Shown: piece by piece, positions 27,001-34,517 of the stretch
Layout of the letters: each line of letters opens with the position of its first letter
How positions within the stretch are numbered: position 1 is the stretch's first letter
Notes under the pieces: generated by a model
Database searches by the model: none
Told to the model about the DNA's origin: nothing
What the model saw: only the letters and a program-made list of their open reading frames with translations
Made by a program: the position numbers and the translations under genes
Assembly: GCA_039970095.1 (NCBI GenBank)
Contig: JBDVMP010000099.1
Coordinates: 48,910 to 112,909, forward strand
DNA: 64,000 nucleotides
Direction: 5' to 3'
DNA from: JAMZMI01 sp039970095
GTDB taxonomy: Bacteria > Bacteroidota > Bacteroidia > Cytophagales > Cyclobacteriaceae

Positions 27001-27916
27001 TAATGTATCGGACTGCAATGGCAATGAAGTAAGAGAAGGTACTGTGAGCTTTGTTCGTCCGGGATGGACAGATAGCCTGAGTGTGATAATCAATGAGATT
27101 CTTTTTGACCCAAAAACAGGAGGGGTGGATTTTGTAGAGATTTATAATAACTCCGATCAATACATTGACCTGAAGGGGTGGTTTCTAGCAAGAGAGGTTG
27201 ACGGTGCGATGGATCAGATAAGAGTGATTGCCGAAAGCGAGTCAATCATTGCGCCCTCCGAATATCGCGTGTTGACTGCCGACCCTGCCGAGTTGATTCT
27301 GCACTATACAGCGGGAGTGTATGAAAACTTCATTGACATGTCTTCTTTTCCTACCTATGCCAACGATGAAGGCACTGCGGTTTTGCTGGATCCAGACCAA
27401 AATATAACTGACAAGTTCACCTATTCGGATGACTATCACAGCAGCTTGTTGGAAAGCGTAGATGGTGTTTCGCTAGAGCGAATTGACTTCAATGCTCCGA
27501 CACAGTCGCCATCCAATTGGGTTTCGGCGAGCAGCACGGTGGGTTTTGCCACGCCGGGATATATAAATTCTCAGAGCTTCAGCGCACCGCAGATTTCAGG
27601 TAAGCTTCAGGCTGAGCCGAAGGTTTTTGTGCCCGGAACGGTGAATGCCGCCAGGGCGTCTTTTACGACGATCAACTACAGCTTTAAAGAAGCGGGCAAG
27701 TTTGCCAATGTCACGGTCTATGATCAATCCGGACGCACTGTGACCGAACTGGCCAATGGCGCCTCACTTTCCACATCGGGTTTTATGAGATGGGATGGCA
27801 CCAATCGTGCCGGGCAGCAGGTGCGCAGTGGATACTACCTGGTGGTGTTTGAGGTATATGATGGATCCGGGAGTAAAAGCGTGCTGAAAGAAACCGTAGT
27901 AGTGGGATGGGATTGA
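21029..27916 (+). CDS. Giant secreted protein with four lamin-tail domains and Ig-like (SbsA-type) repeats
   Basis: A 2295-aa protein with a signal peptide (ending FCINAFAQ). In order: a LamG-like beta-sandwich (about 22-215), several Big_5/SbsA-like Ig repeats of about 90-100 residues with the recurring ITFSSxF/xLTF pattern, and lamin-tail domains starting near residues 584, 1494, 1756 and 2020. Each LTD begins with a (I/L)ITEIMxDPxP-like strand; the first three end with GGYSLE...GGTPG. The C-terminus has a FlgD-type Ig domain (MRWDGTNRAGQQVRSGYYLV). There is no obvious type IX sorting tail and no catalytic domain. It is probably a surface or matrix protein; function unknown. Confidence 0.75.
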   Translation: MMIVRTTVSAIILLFCINAFAQVVDDFSDGDFTNGQLWSGDDAQFQITGEQLNSFGPSASAELYLSTPNTLIDNTVWEFFIQINGSAPSGSNKVRVYLVSDIADLEGDADGYYLEIGQTSDDFLNLKRSDAGSGTTILSGTTVFDNEVRVHIERTSNGDWSLSADHSGGTTFTSEGSVTDNTYTSTAFFGFVVNHTSSRSDDYFLDDVLIDQVQVADATVNSKTSISVTFNQELGQADAENEANYSISGITINTATKSENTVTLGFDGTTPLTTSDYELIIGSGLTKNDPITYDFSYLQLDLSGVLTLSSTELILDFNDHLDAASAQTLLNYTVDNAVGNPSSALIDGADNSKVALTFTNPFSEGVNYQLTSIGVENADQNSTFSGSANFDFVIPLIVESTSVQSETELLVSFNKDLDQTTAEASINYSVDEGIGNPSSAVLQEDGQSALLTFATAFVDADYILTVSDVEDTDSNVINVSGNTSSFSYLPLAIAGAEQVDYENIRVGFNQKVDDTSASLLNNYQIEEMNPSAAVLDASDSSVVLTFSSLVNKSYEISISGVKNQTTNSSLDAQVSIVFEKPTAFRDIIINELMPDPNPSVGQPIAEFVELYNRTTSDITIENFTLTGATIPAITISANGYVLICSTSDYSNFFSGLSNAVGQSGFDALSNVGDEVVLKDQFGNLIDSVAYDLSWYDSDKKDDGGYSLELINPNQPCSGDNNWTASSDATGGTPGIQNAVFSDAPDTIGPEITDVNIDSPTSFTVLFNEPIDESSAMVSSISVPDNTILTVEAQSLAEYKVTLQEELTSEVSYQIGFSGITDCAGNEITTDSYSFYYDITPPQFSELVVLSANEIAVKFHETINETEAERESNFALGVEEPDRALLQDSAEYRVQLEFESAFVEGQTYMISFENMKDTLGNTSDLQQVTFTYENDIDTAYVVAPNILALRFDEKPTIASAQNISNYIMENTGHPQSVAIDEADSALVRLSFEENFVENDEVLVYLENFKNKSSNAIMVTPAAVFIYDTRAPDVVEWQVSDAKTLRLQWGEKINQNIASSSTRYTLEDGAHPQAVQVVSDSAVVLTFSSEFEVEKQKTISVLGVSDLYGNVFSSSRKTNFVYDPIAPVLQKVIRSGEKTLRVSYHEKLLPDSLAKLTNFQLGGANPIDYSIQGPDSLEITFSFASIPDGDISFLIQNQMDLYGNIALDTTLSLNTAAPFISDVLAKTDSTVFVVFSEAMSSSIDDVTNYSIEGRVVNTVNRVDDVSVELLISGHLQDGDSLSLETSGLADQNDDLVQNDNVDLKFETLFDRYQIIDSKTIDLVFDTDFSSVAATNFYLDEGAAQLAVLDGDDKNIVRLFFNSPVDQVAKVLSWKELSDKYGRQLPAYSVNVQIDEHAPELMELASDFFSQLILTFSEELEEEAAESLNLFSVIGIGSPTDLNYDGDKKIVLDFNDRLTTGEVYQLVIDHLPDLHGNFLIDDTTAFTYQPPALPAPGEILITEIMADPSPSIELPETEYVELYNNGSRTINLKALRFYDESGSVSLPDYDLVAGDYVIMASTSNAVSFEISNAVGVSGFPSLGNSGEFIAIRNVSGTWIDEVEYDSDWYRDTEKDDGGYSLELINPESSCFGKANWTASISETGGTPGAQNSVYSLDPDADPPTVVSYDILSATAIQVNFSEPMDSLSLANGSFEISDLDIVKLDVLGLYFESVKISFDNDLSEGQVYDLTLSELSDCSGNVMVETTLEFGLGRTPSFNEILITEIMSDPDPVVKDLPNSEYIEIYNATDDLISLTGLMIADAGDTTSLSAQMMPAGSHLILCPNSSVEDFAAIGSSMGVSNWPSLSNAGEVLSLFVQEDLIFSVTYDQDWHDDEKSSGGYSLEMKDVTNPCGDRLVWGSALSENGGTPGSTNSNVESVPDSFGPNLIAAFVTEPNQVRLDFDENLNPFADETILISTTPSLTVTAVDFVSSTQLQMTLGADLETNSIYEVEVSNVSDCNGNEVREGTVSFVRPGWTDSLSVIINEILFDPKTGGVDFVEIYNNSDQYIDLKGWFLAREVDGAMDQIRVIAESESIIAPSEYRVLTADPAELILHYTAGVYENFIDMSSFPTYANDEGTAVLLDPDQNITDKFTYSDDYHSSLLESVDGVSLERIDFNAPTQSPSNWVSASSTVGFATPGYINSQSFSAPQISGKLQAEPKVFVPGTVNAARASFTTINYSFKEAGKFANVTVYDQSGRTVTELANGASLSTSGFMRWDGTNRAGQQVRSGYYLVVFEVYDGSGSKSVLKETVVVGWD

Positions 27917-28010
27917 GCCTTTGGTCACCCAAAATTGCCCGCTCATATATCTGCACATGGAACTGATCGACAGAATTGAAATTAGGGATGGATCAGGCCA
28001 AAGTTGTTGT

Positions 28011-28018
28011 TAATTTTG
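28011..28018 (+). promoter_or_regulatory. -7 element upstream of the deoxynucleoside kinase
   Basis: TAATTTTG matches TAnnTTTG fully and ends five bases before the ATG at 28023, so the mRNA would start at or very near the start codon. No TTTG is seen 18-21 bases upstream, which weakens the call. Confidence 0.35.
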
Positions 28019-28022
28019 TGAT

Positions 28023-28640
28023 ATGTATTTAGCGATTTGTGGAAATATCGGCTCAGGAAAAACCACCCTGGCAGAGAAACTTGGAAGCCATTATAACTGG
28101 AACGTACTCTATGAAGATGTGGAGCACAACCCGTACTTGGCTGATTTTTATGAAGACATGCCCAAGTGGGCGTTTCACCTCCAGGTGTATTTTCTCAACA
28201 GTCGGTTCAATCAAATCAAGAATATACAGAGCAGCACAAAATCGACGATACAGGATCGCACGATTTATGAGGATGCCCACATTTTTGCTCAGAACCTGTT
28301 TAGCTCCGGCATGCTCAACGACCGTGATTATGCCACCTATCTGAATCTCTACAACTCCATGATTCAGCATATTCAGGCGCCTGACCTGCTGGTGTATCTC
28401 AAGGCAGATACTCCTAAGTTGGTAAACCAGATTCAGAAGCGAGGTAGAGACTATGAGAACGCGATTCGGATTGATTATCTCAAAAACCTCAACACCCACT
28501 ATGTGGATTGGATAGGCAACTACAAGGAGGGGAAACTACTGGTGGTGGATGTAAATGATCGTGACTTTGTGCAAAACCCCGAAGATTTTTCATTTATAGT
28601 GGAGCGTATTGATGCAGAAATCCACGGCCTATTCAGCTAA
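28023..28640 (+). CDS. Deoxynucleoside kinase
   Basis: The enzyme phosphorylates deoxynucleosides (deoxyadenosine/deoxyguanosine type) for nucleotide salvage. It is 205 aa, with P-loop GNIGSGKT at residues 7-14, the substrate-side glutamate in YEDVEHNPYL, and the DR motif in IQDRTIYED. The LID arginines are in QKRGRDYE. Substrate preference cannot be read from the sequence alone. Confidence 0.9.
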   Translation: MYLAICGNIGSGKTTLAEKLGSHYNWNVLYEDVEHNPYLADFYEDMPKWAFHLQVYFLNSRFNQIKNIQSSTKSTIQDRTIYEDAHIFAQNLFSSGMLNDRDYATYLNLYNSMIQHIQAPDLLVYLKADTPKLVNQIQKRGRDYENAIRIDYLKNLNTHYVDWIGNYKEGKLLVVDVNDRDFVQNPEDFSFIVERIDAEIHGLFS

Positions 28641-28651
28641 GACCCTTCTAT

Positions 28652-28688
28652 TTTTCTAAATCTGGCAAAGCTTTTCTAAATCTGGCAA
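28652..28688 (+). repeat. Two 17-bp direct repeats, period 20, upstream of the DUF4382 gene
   Basis: TTTTCTAAATCTGGCAA occurs at 28652-28668 and identically at 28672-28688. The 20-bp period places the copies on the same DNA face two turns apart, which looks like a binding site for a regulator acting on the DUF4382 gene 120 bases downstream. Confidence 0.6.
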
Positions 28689-28810
28689 GATTTCGAGGTG
28701 CCATTCCCAATTGGCATACCTGTAACTACCTGTATTACAGCTGGTTGATTTTTCATTCTCCTTCTGGCATTTTGATTGACACTATGTGATCAAATCAAAA
28801 ATGAGAAATT

Positions 28811-29812
28811 ATGAAAAAGGTAAAAATGAAAAATTCTATGCTTAGGGTATTAACACTATTTACCGCATTGTCCGTTGTTTTCGTCTCGTGTGACTCTGAA
28901 GATGATAACATGGGGCCAGATTCTAATGACAATAAAGGACAAGCAAATATAGGTGTGACAGATGCCGCAGTAGATGCGGAGAACGTGACAGGAGTTTACT
29001 TGAGAGTACAGGGAGTGAAGGTAGATGGCGATGATAATGCCAATGACCACACTGTGATGTTTGATGCAGCTCAGGAGATTAACCTGATGGCCTACCAAAA
29101 TGGTGACGTATATGATATGACCAGTCTGGATTTGAATGCAGGATCATATTCTGATATTTCGTTCATTTTAGCTGATCAGGAGTCTGCTTTTGTAAAATTT
29201 ACTGACAATACAACCGCAGATATTGACCTTGAAGGAACGGTTGATAACGAATATGAAATAGTGGGTGACTTTGAGATCATAGCCAACTCCACCACAGATT
29301 TAGTTGCAGATATTGACTTGCGAAAAGCGCTTCACGAATCTTCTGCCAACGGTGAGTTTATGCTTAGAAGCACTGCCCGTCTGGTAGAAGTAAGTACTAC
29401 TGGTACCATTGAGGGTTCTATCGAAAACTATAATGAGCTGAAAAGCGAAATGGAATCCGAAGGAACTGAGGCTCAGGTAGTGGTATATGCATACCTTAAA
29501 GGTGAGTTTGATGAAATGGAGAGAGAAGATCCGGATGGTGATGGACTGCAAGGAAGGTTTGAAAACTCGATCAACAGTGCAGTTGTTCAGGAAGACGGTA
29601 CGTTTACCCTCGCATTCATGAATGATGCAGAATATGAGATCACAGTGGGTTCATACGAGAAGGCTGATGATGCTCCTGAAGATGCCCCGTACATGTTTCA
29701 AAACCTGTTGTATATCTCTCTTTTCTCCGAGACTAATCTAGGTCTGTTTGTAGATGATATTGATGTAAATGCGAACGCAGAAACCAATATCTCTTTAAAG
29801 TTGGATTGGTAA
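28811..29812 (+). CDS. DUF4382-type lipoprotein
   Basis: A 333-aa lipoprotein with lipobox VVFVSC (lipidated C27) and an acidic, Asp/Asn-rich tether. The DUF4382 domain spans about residues 42-190 (IGVTDAAVD, then VTGVYLRVQGVKV). The second half is a beta-rich domain of carboxypeptidase-regulatory type (GTIEGSI, then DGTFTLAFM). Probably surface- or periplasm-facing; function unknown. It is monocistronic, ended by the terminator at 29836-29869. Confidence 0.8.
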   Translation: MKKVKMKNSMLRVLTLFTALSVVFVSCDSEDDNMGPDSNDNKGQANIGVTDAAVDAENVTGVYLRVQGVKVDGDDNANDHTVMFDAAQEINLMAYQNGDVYDMTSLDLNAGSYSDISFILADQESAFVKFTDNTTADIDLEGTVDNEYEIVGDFEIIANSTTDLVADIDLRKALHESSANGEFMLRSTARLVEVSTTGTIEGSIENYNELKSEMESEGTEAQVVVYAYLKGEFDEMEREDPDGDGLQGRFENSINSAVVQEDGTFTLAFMNDAEYEITVGSYEKADDAPEDAPYMFQNLLYISLFSETNLGLFVDDIDVNANAETNISLKLDW

Positions 29813-29835
29813 TCAATCATCAGAAAAGGATTAAT

Positions 29836-29869
29836 AAAAAACCTCAGCTGTATCAGCTGAGGTTTTTTT
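29836..29869. terminator. Bidirectional terminator between convergent units
   Basis: ACCTCAGCTG and CAGCTGAGGT form a 10-bp stem with a TAT loop at 29841-29863. An A-run precedes it and a T-run follows, so it can end both the DUF4382 transcript and the minus-strand exporter operon. Confidence 0.85.
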
Positions 29870-29979
29870 GTTTACGCAATACCCGATTCTGGGGAGGATA
29901 AATGGGCTGTTTTTAGAGGCTTGCCTAAAAACTCAAAAAAGATCACGCTATTTCATTCCTGATGACGGATGAGTTTTCG

Positions 29980-31053
29980 TCAAATCTTCTTAATCTTTTC
30001 TTCTTCACTCAGCCCTTCAGTGATCTGAATATTGATGCCATCAGAGAGTCCGGTTTTCACCAGGCGCTTTTCAAACTTTTGTTCACCTGTTTCCACCTCC
30101 ACGAATATATCATCGCCTTCAAACACTAGGTTGCTTTCCTTAATTGCAAGTACGTCTTCTGCTTTTTGCAGCACTATATCCGCTGTGGCACTATATCCGG
30201 CTCTCAGGAAGTAATCTGCTCTCAGGTCAATGGCCGCCTTGATATCAAACTTGATAGCCCCATCCTCTGCTTCACCTTTGGGCGAGATAAACTCCAGCTC
30301 AGCGTCAAAACTCACACCTTCTATAGCCCCTACAGAAAGTACCAACTCCATCCCTTCCTTGATTTTACCAACTTCAGATTCATCCACTTTCCCCTCAAAA
30401 ATCATCTCTTCCATATCCGCAATAGATGCGATCGTGCTACCTTCATTGAAGGTGTTGGATTCTATGATAAATGTGCCTTCCTTCACAGGGATATCCAGAA
30501 TCATCCCGTCAACGGTTGATTTCACGATGTTGGATACATTCCCGGTCTTTTGAGAGGACCCTTCTCGGATCAGCTCCAGATTGTTTTCTGCAGCTTCGAG
30601 TTCTTGTTTTCTCAACTTAAAATCCAGAAGAAACTGGTTGTAGGCAAACTCGGAAATCACTTTGTCATCAAATAGCTCTTTCTGTCTTTTCAATTCCTTT
30701 TCGGCATTTTCAAAATTGATTTTTACCGCATCCAATTGAGCCTGTGCGTTATTGAGAGCCACTACATTGGGGATGATTTTGATTTTGGCAACCAGATCTC
30801 CCACTTTTACTATGGCGCCTTCTTGGAGGTAGAGGTTTTCTACTACGCCGGAAACCTGCGATTTTAATGCCACTTCTTTGCGTGGCACAATAGACCCTGT
30901 GGCGATTGTTTTCTTCACAATGTCGGTCCTGAATGGTACGTCTGTTTCATAGATCACAGGGGGTTCTTCTGACTTTTGATAAAGGAAATATCCCGTACCG
31001 ATGAATGCTGCGAAAATTAAAACAATGACTAGTGCGATGAGAAATCTTTTCAT
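29980..31053 (-). CDS. Efflux periplasmic adaptor (MacA/HlyD family)
   Basis: A 357-aa protein with one N-terminal membrane helix (about 5-27), a barrel-sandwich/lipoyl half motif (VSGVVENLYLQEGAIVKVGD), an alpha-hairpin (about 95-165) and the beta-barrel region. It would bridge the inner-membrane ABC transporter to an outer-membrane channel. It is the last gene of the exporter operon; no TolC gene is nearby. Confidence 0.88.
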   Translation of the reverse strand: MKRFLIALVIVLIFAAFIGTGYFLYQKSEEPPVIYETDVPFRTDIVKKTIATGSIVPRKEVALKSQVSGVVENLYLQEGAIVKVGDLVAKIKIIPNVVALNNAQAQLDAVKINFENAEKELKRQKELFDDKVISEFAYNQFLLDFKLRKQELEAAENNLELIREGSSQKTGNVSNIVKSTVDGMILDIPVKEGTFIIESNTFNEGSTIASIADMEEMIFEGKVDESEVGKIKEGMELVLSVGAIEGVSFDAELEFISPKGEAEDGAIKFDIKAAIDLRADYFLRAGYSATADIVLQKAEDVLAIKESNLVFEGDDIFVEVETGEQKFEKRLVKTGLSDGINIQITEGLSEEEKIKKI

Positions 31054-31068
31054 GATTATTAGGTTAAT

Positions 31069-32340
31069 TTATTCGTCTCTAAGTGCCACTACAGGATCTA
31101 CATTGGCGGCCTTAATGCCGGGGATGAGCCCAGCAATGATGCCTGCGACCAGCAATACTGTTATGGCCGAAAATGCGGCTCTAAAGTCAATTTCTGGGTT
31201 GGCAAAAAACTCGCTTTGCATGCCAAATTCATCCATAGCGTAACTAATGCCCTCCACCAGAGCCACACCCACTACCAGGCCAATGTAGCCGGGGATGCTG
31301 GATATGACCAGCGCCTCCTGCACCACCATACTGATAATAGACCAGGGTTTGGCGCCTATTGATTTCCTGATACCAATTTCTTTGGTTCTTTCTCTGACAA
31401 TGATCAGCATGATGTTGCCCACACCTATCATGCCTGCCAGTATGGTTCCGATTGCTACCAGCCAGCTAAATGCAGCTATGCCCGAAAACAGCCCTTGCAT
31501 TTCTTTAAACTCTTCTTCCACATTGAAACTGCCTAGTGCCTGACGGTCATCTGGAGATATTTTATGCCTTTTTCTAAAAACATCCTTAATAATATTTTCA
31601 GCATCGGCACCAGATGTCCCTTCATTGGGTATGCACCCAAACCAGTTGATGCTCTCTCCTAAATTAAACGTTTGCTGAGCGGTAGTAGACGGTATGTGTA
31701 CTATTTGAACATCATTTCGCGAATCTTCGCCTGTCGCTCGCGAATCGAAAACACCGACCACCTTAAATGGCACTCCGTTTATCTTGACGTACTCACCGAT
31801 GGCGTTTCTGTCCTGAAACAAGTCGTCTTTGACTCTTTGTCCGAGAACGGCAATTTTTCTCTTGCCTTCAATATCAAACTTGTTGATGAATCGGCCTTCT
31901 CTGACCCATAGAGGTTGGATATCCAGATACTGTGGATAGTCACCCATGATGCCATAGGAAACATCCTTGTCGTCATAGCGAATGACTATTTGCCCACCAC
32001 TTCCCCATCGGTTCATTACCCGAATTCTCGGGGAAACAATCTTGAGTTCCTTGACGTTTTGCAGGGCTTTGAAATCGGCATTTGTGAGCTGGATTTCTCT
32101 TCCTGCCTGAAATCCCGCATAGGGAACAGATGTGACTTCTGTCCAGACAAACACCGCATTTTTGGCGATATCAAAGTTTTGGGTCACGCCATTGTGCAGG
32201 CCATTGCCTGCTCCGAGCAGAAGTACCAGCATGAAAATGCCCCAAAATACTCCAAAGGAGGTGAGCGCCGTGCGGAGCTTATGCTTCCGGATGGTTTGCC
32301 ATATTTCTTCCCATACGTCCAGATCAAACATGCTACTCAT
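31069..32340 (-). CDS. ABC exporter permease, MacB type (second copy)
   Basis: A 423-aa protein with an N-terminal membrane helix (about 20-45), the periplasmic MacB_PCD domain, then three helices of the FtsX domain with the coupling motif ERTKEIGIRKSIGAKP. No ATPase domain is fused. It overlaps the first permease gene by eight bases, and the two together probably form a heterodimeric permease. Confidence 0.9.
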   Translation of the reverse strand: MSSMFDLDVWEEIWQTIRKHKLRTALTSFGVFWGIFMLVLLLGAGNGLHNGVTQNFDIAKNAVFVWTEVTSVPYAGFQAGREIQLTNADFKALQNVKELKIVSPRIRVMNRWGSGGQIVIRYDDKDVSYGIMGDYPQYLDIQPLWVREGRFINKFDIEGKRKIAVLGQRVKDDLFQDRNAIGEYVKINGVPFKVVGVFDSRATGEDSRNDVQIVHIPSTTAQQTFNLGESINWFGCIPNEGTSGADAENIIKDVFRKRHKISPDDRQALGSFNVEEEFKEMQGLFSGIAAFSWLVAIGTILAGMIGVGNIMLIIVRERTKEIGIRKSIGAKPWSIISMVVQEALVISSIPGYIGLVVGVALVEGISYAMDEFGMQSEFFANPEIDFRAAFSAITVLLVAGIIAGLIPGIKAANVDPVVALRDE

Positions 32341-33583
32341 CTTTTAGTGCGTCTACAGGTTTGATATGTGCTGCTCTCAAAGCGGGCATGAGCCCGGCGA
32401 GAGCTCCTGACACCACCAAAATGACAAGTGAGATGATGCCTGCTTTAAAATTGACCTCTGGCCGACGGAAAAAGTCTAGATCGGCACCCATAGCCTCAAG
32501 TCCATAGTTGACCGATTCCAGTGCTACCACACCCAGAAATAAGCCAAGATATCCGGCTACTGCCGTAATAAAAATGGACTCTTGCATGATGAGACCAATG
32601 ACAGAGGCCGGAGTGGCGCCTACAGCTTTTCTAATGCCTATTTCCTTGGTGCGCTCCTTCACCACAATGATCATAATATTGCTGACACCCACGATCCCGG
32701 CAGTGAGTGTGCCTATTCCCACCAACCATATGAAGGCTTTGATGCCATCGAAAAGATTTTGAACCTGTCGGAAATTTTCTTCCTGATTGTGTACCCAATA
32801 CGCCTGGTTGTCGTCAGGGTGGATAGATTGTCGGATTTTGAGTAACTCTAAAATGTCTGCCTCCAGAGCCTTGCCTTGTTTGCCCTCAGCTGTAGTCACA
32901 GCAAAGAGTGAAACGGATTTGCTTGGATTATAAATCTGCTGAAACGTGGTAAAAGGAATGTATATCCGCTGAGCCTGATCCATTCCGTTGGAAGACTCAA
33001 ACTTGAAAACCCCAACCACACGAAAAACGCTACCCTTGATGTCTAGATATTCTCCTACAGGATCTACCCCTTCCGGGAAAATGGACTCTGCCACACGATT
33101 TCCAATGTAGCATACCTTTCTTTTTTCTTTGTCGTCAAGCTTGTTTAGTGCCCGTCCCGAGGTTAGTTTTTGAGTAACCTTAATGTCAAAATAATCAGAG
33201 TATGTACCGAAAACCCCGAACGCCGAACCCCGGTTTTTATATTTCACAATGTAGTTGCCCTGGATCCAGTTTTCAGGTGACATAAACTCGATTCCTGATA
33301 TTTCAGTATCCACGGATTCCAGATCTTCTTCCTGAAAGGGGTGCTGTCTTCCAGCAGGCATTCCTTCGTAAGACATGGATGTTCTTGAAGGGATCACCCA
33401 TATACTATTGATGGCATCAAGCAGCATGCTTTGCTGCACTCCATTTTGTAGGCCTTGCCCAGCACCGAGTAGTAGGATGAGCATAAATATGCCCCAAAAC
33501 ACCCCGAAAGCCGTGGCGAAGGTGCGCATCTTATTTTTTGCAATCGCCTGAAAAATTTCCTGCCATTTGTCCAGATCAAACAT
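32333..33583 (-). CDS. ABC exporter permease, MacB type (first copy)
   Basis: A 416-aa protein with the same architecture as the next gene: FGVFWGIFMLILLLGAGQGL membrane helix, periplasmic MacB_PCD domain, C-terminal FtsX helices with ERTKEIGIRKAVGATP. The two permeases are clearly paralogous, so a tandem duplication is likely. Its start overlaps the ATPase gene by eight bases. Confidence 0.9.
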   Translation of the reverse strand: MFDLDKWQEIFQAIAKNKMRTFATAFGVFWGIFMLILLLGAGQGLQNGVQQSMLLDAINSIWVIPSRTSMSYEGMPAGRQHPFQEEDLESVDTEISGIEFMSPENWIQGNYIVKYKNRGSAFGVFGTYSDYFDIKVTQKLTSGRALNKLDDKEKRKVCYIGNRVAESIFPEGVDPVGEYLDIKGSVFRVVGVFKFESSNGMDQAQRIYIPFTTFQQIYNPSKSVSLFAVTTAEGKQGKALEADILELLKIRQSIHPDDNQAYWVHNQEENFRQVQNLFDGIKAFIWLVGIGTLTAGIVGVSNIMIIVVKERTKEIGIRKAVGATPASVIGLIMQESIFITAVAGYLGLFLGVVALESVNYGLEAMGADLDFFRRPEVNFKAGIISLVILVVSGALAGLMPALRAAHIKPVDALKDE

Positions 33584-34262
33584 GCCGCATCTGGTAGTTT
33601 TCGTTCAAAATCAAACCATCCTTGATCATGATGACTCGCTCGGTTTGAGCAGCCACTTCATTTTCGTGGGTCACGATCAATATTGTCTTTCCTGTACTGT
33701 TTACTTCTTTGAATATATCCATCACTTCACCAGATGTATTCGTATCCAGAGCTCCTGTTGGCTCATCGGCGAGAATGATTTTGGGATCGGTTATGAGCGC
33801 ACGTGCAATAGCCACTCTTTGGCGCTGACCGCCAGACATTTCGTTGGGCAGGTGATGTGCCCATTCTTTCAGGCCTACCTTTTCCAGATAGCCTTCGGCT
33901 ATCATATTTCGCTTCTTTCGGCTGATCTTCTGGTAGTAGAGAGGAAGTGCCACGTTCTCTACCGCGTTTTTAAAATTGAGGAGGTTGAAAGATTGGAAAA
34001 CAAAACCGATAAGTTCGTTCCTGAGATTGGCAGCTTTGCTTTCTGAAAGATTTTTGATTTGATGACCTCCAAGAAGGTAATCCCCTTCGTCATAGCTATC
34101 GAGTATGCCAAGAATATTGAGCAGGGTGGACTTGCCAGATCCGGAGGTTCCCATGATCGAGACCAGTTCCCCTTCTTCCACTTTCATGTCAATGCCTTTG
34201 AGCACATGCATCGACTGTTTGCCTAAATGATAGGACTTATGAATGTTGGTGAGTTGTAACAT
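33576..34262 (-). CDS. ABC exporter ATPase (MacB/LolD type)
   Basis: A 228-aa ATP-binding subunit. Walker A GTSGSGKST is at residues 38-46, the signature is MSGGQRQRVAIARAL, Walker B is IILADEPTGALD, and the switch His is in IVTHE. It is first in a four-gene operon (ATPase, two permeases, adaptor). The cargo could be a peptide, macrolide-like compound or lipid; nothing in the operon says which. Confidence 0.93.
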   Translation of the reverse strand: MLQLTNIHKSYHLGKQSMHVLKGIDMKVEEGELVSIMGTSGSGKSTLLNILGILDSYDEGDYLLGGHQIKNLSESKAANLRNELIGFVFQSFNLLNFKNAVENVALPLYYQKISRKKRNMIAEGYLEKVGLKEWAHHLPNEMSGGQRQRVAIARALITDPKIILADEPTGALDTNTSGEVMDIFKEVNSTGKTILIVTHENEVAAQTERVIMIKDGLILNENYQMRHV

Positions 34263-34480
34263 TAGATTTGGGTCGGTTGCAACTATAACGCAAAAAAGGG
34301 CATTTGGATATGTACTGTCTCATGGATCGTTCGTCTATTCTTTTTCATAATACTACGTTTATTGATGTATGGGTGTGGTTTTTGGTCGAATAGAAGGTTG
34401 CAGCTATTGAGGTCAAGTGACAATAAATGACAACTTTTTACATCTTTACCCTGAACTGTCTTTTGGATATGCAGAACTTT

Positions 34481-34513
34481 TTTGATCATGCAATAAAGCA
34501 AATCGTATTTTTG
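34481..34513 (+). promoter_or_regulatory. Bacteroidota promoter of the COG2509 flavoprotein
   Basis: TTTG at 34481-34484 and TATTTTTG at 34506-34513 are 21 bases apart. The second element ends five bases before the ATG at 34518, so a leaderless mRNA is predicted. Confidence 0.5.
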
Positions 34514-34517
34514 TGCC

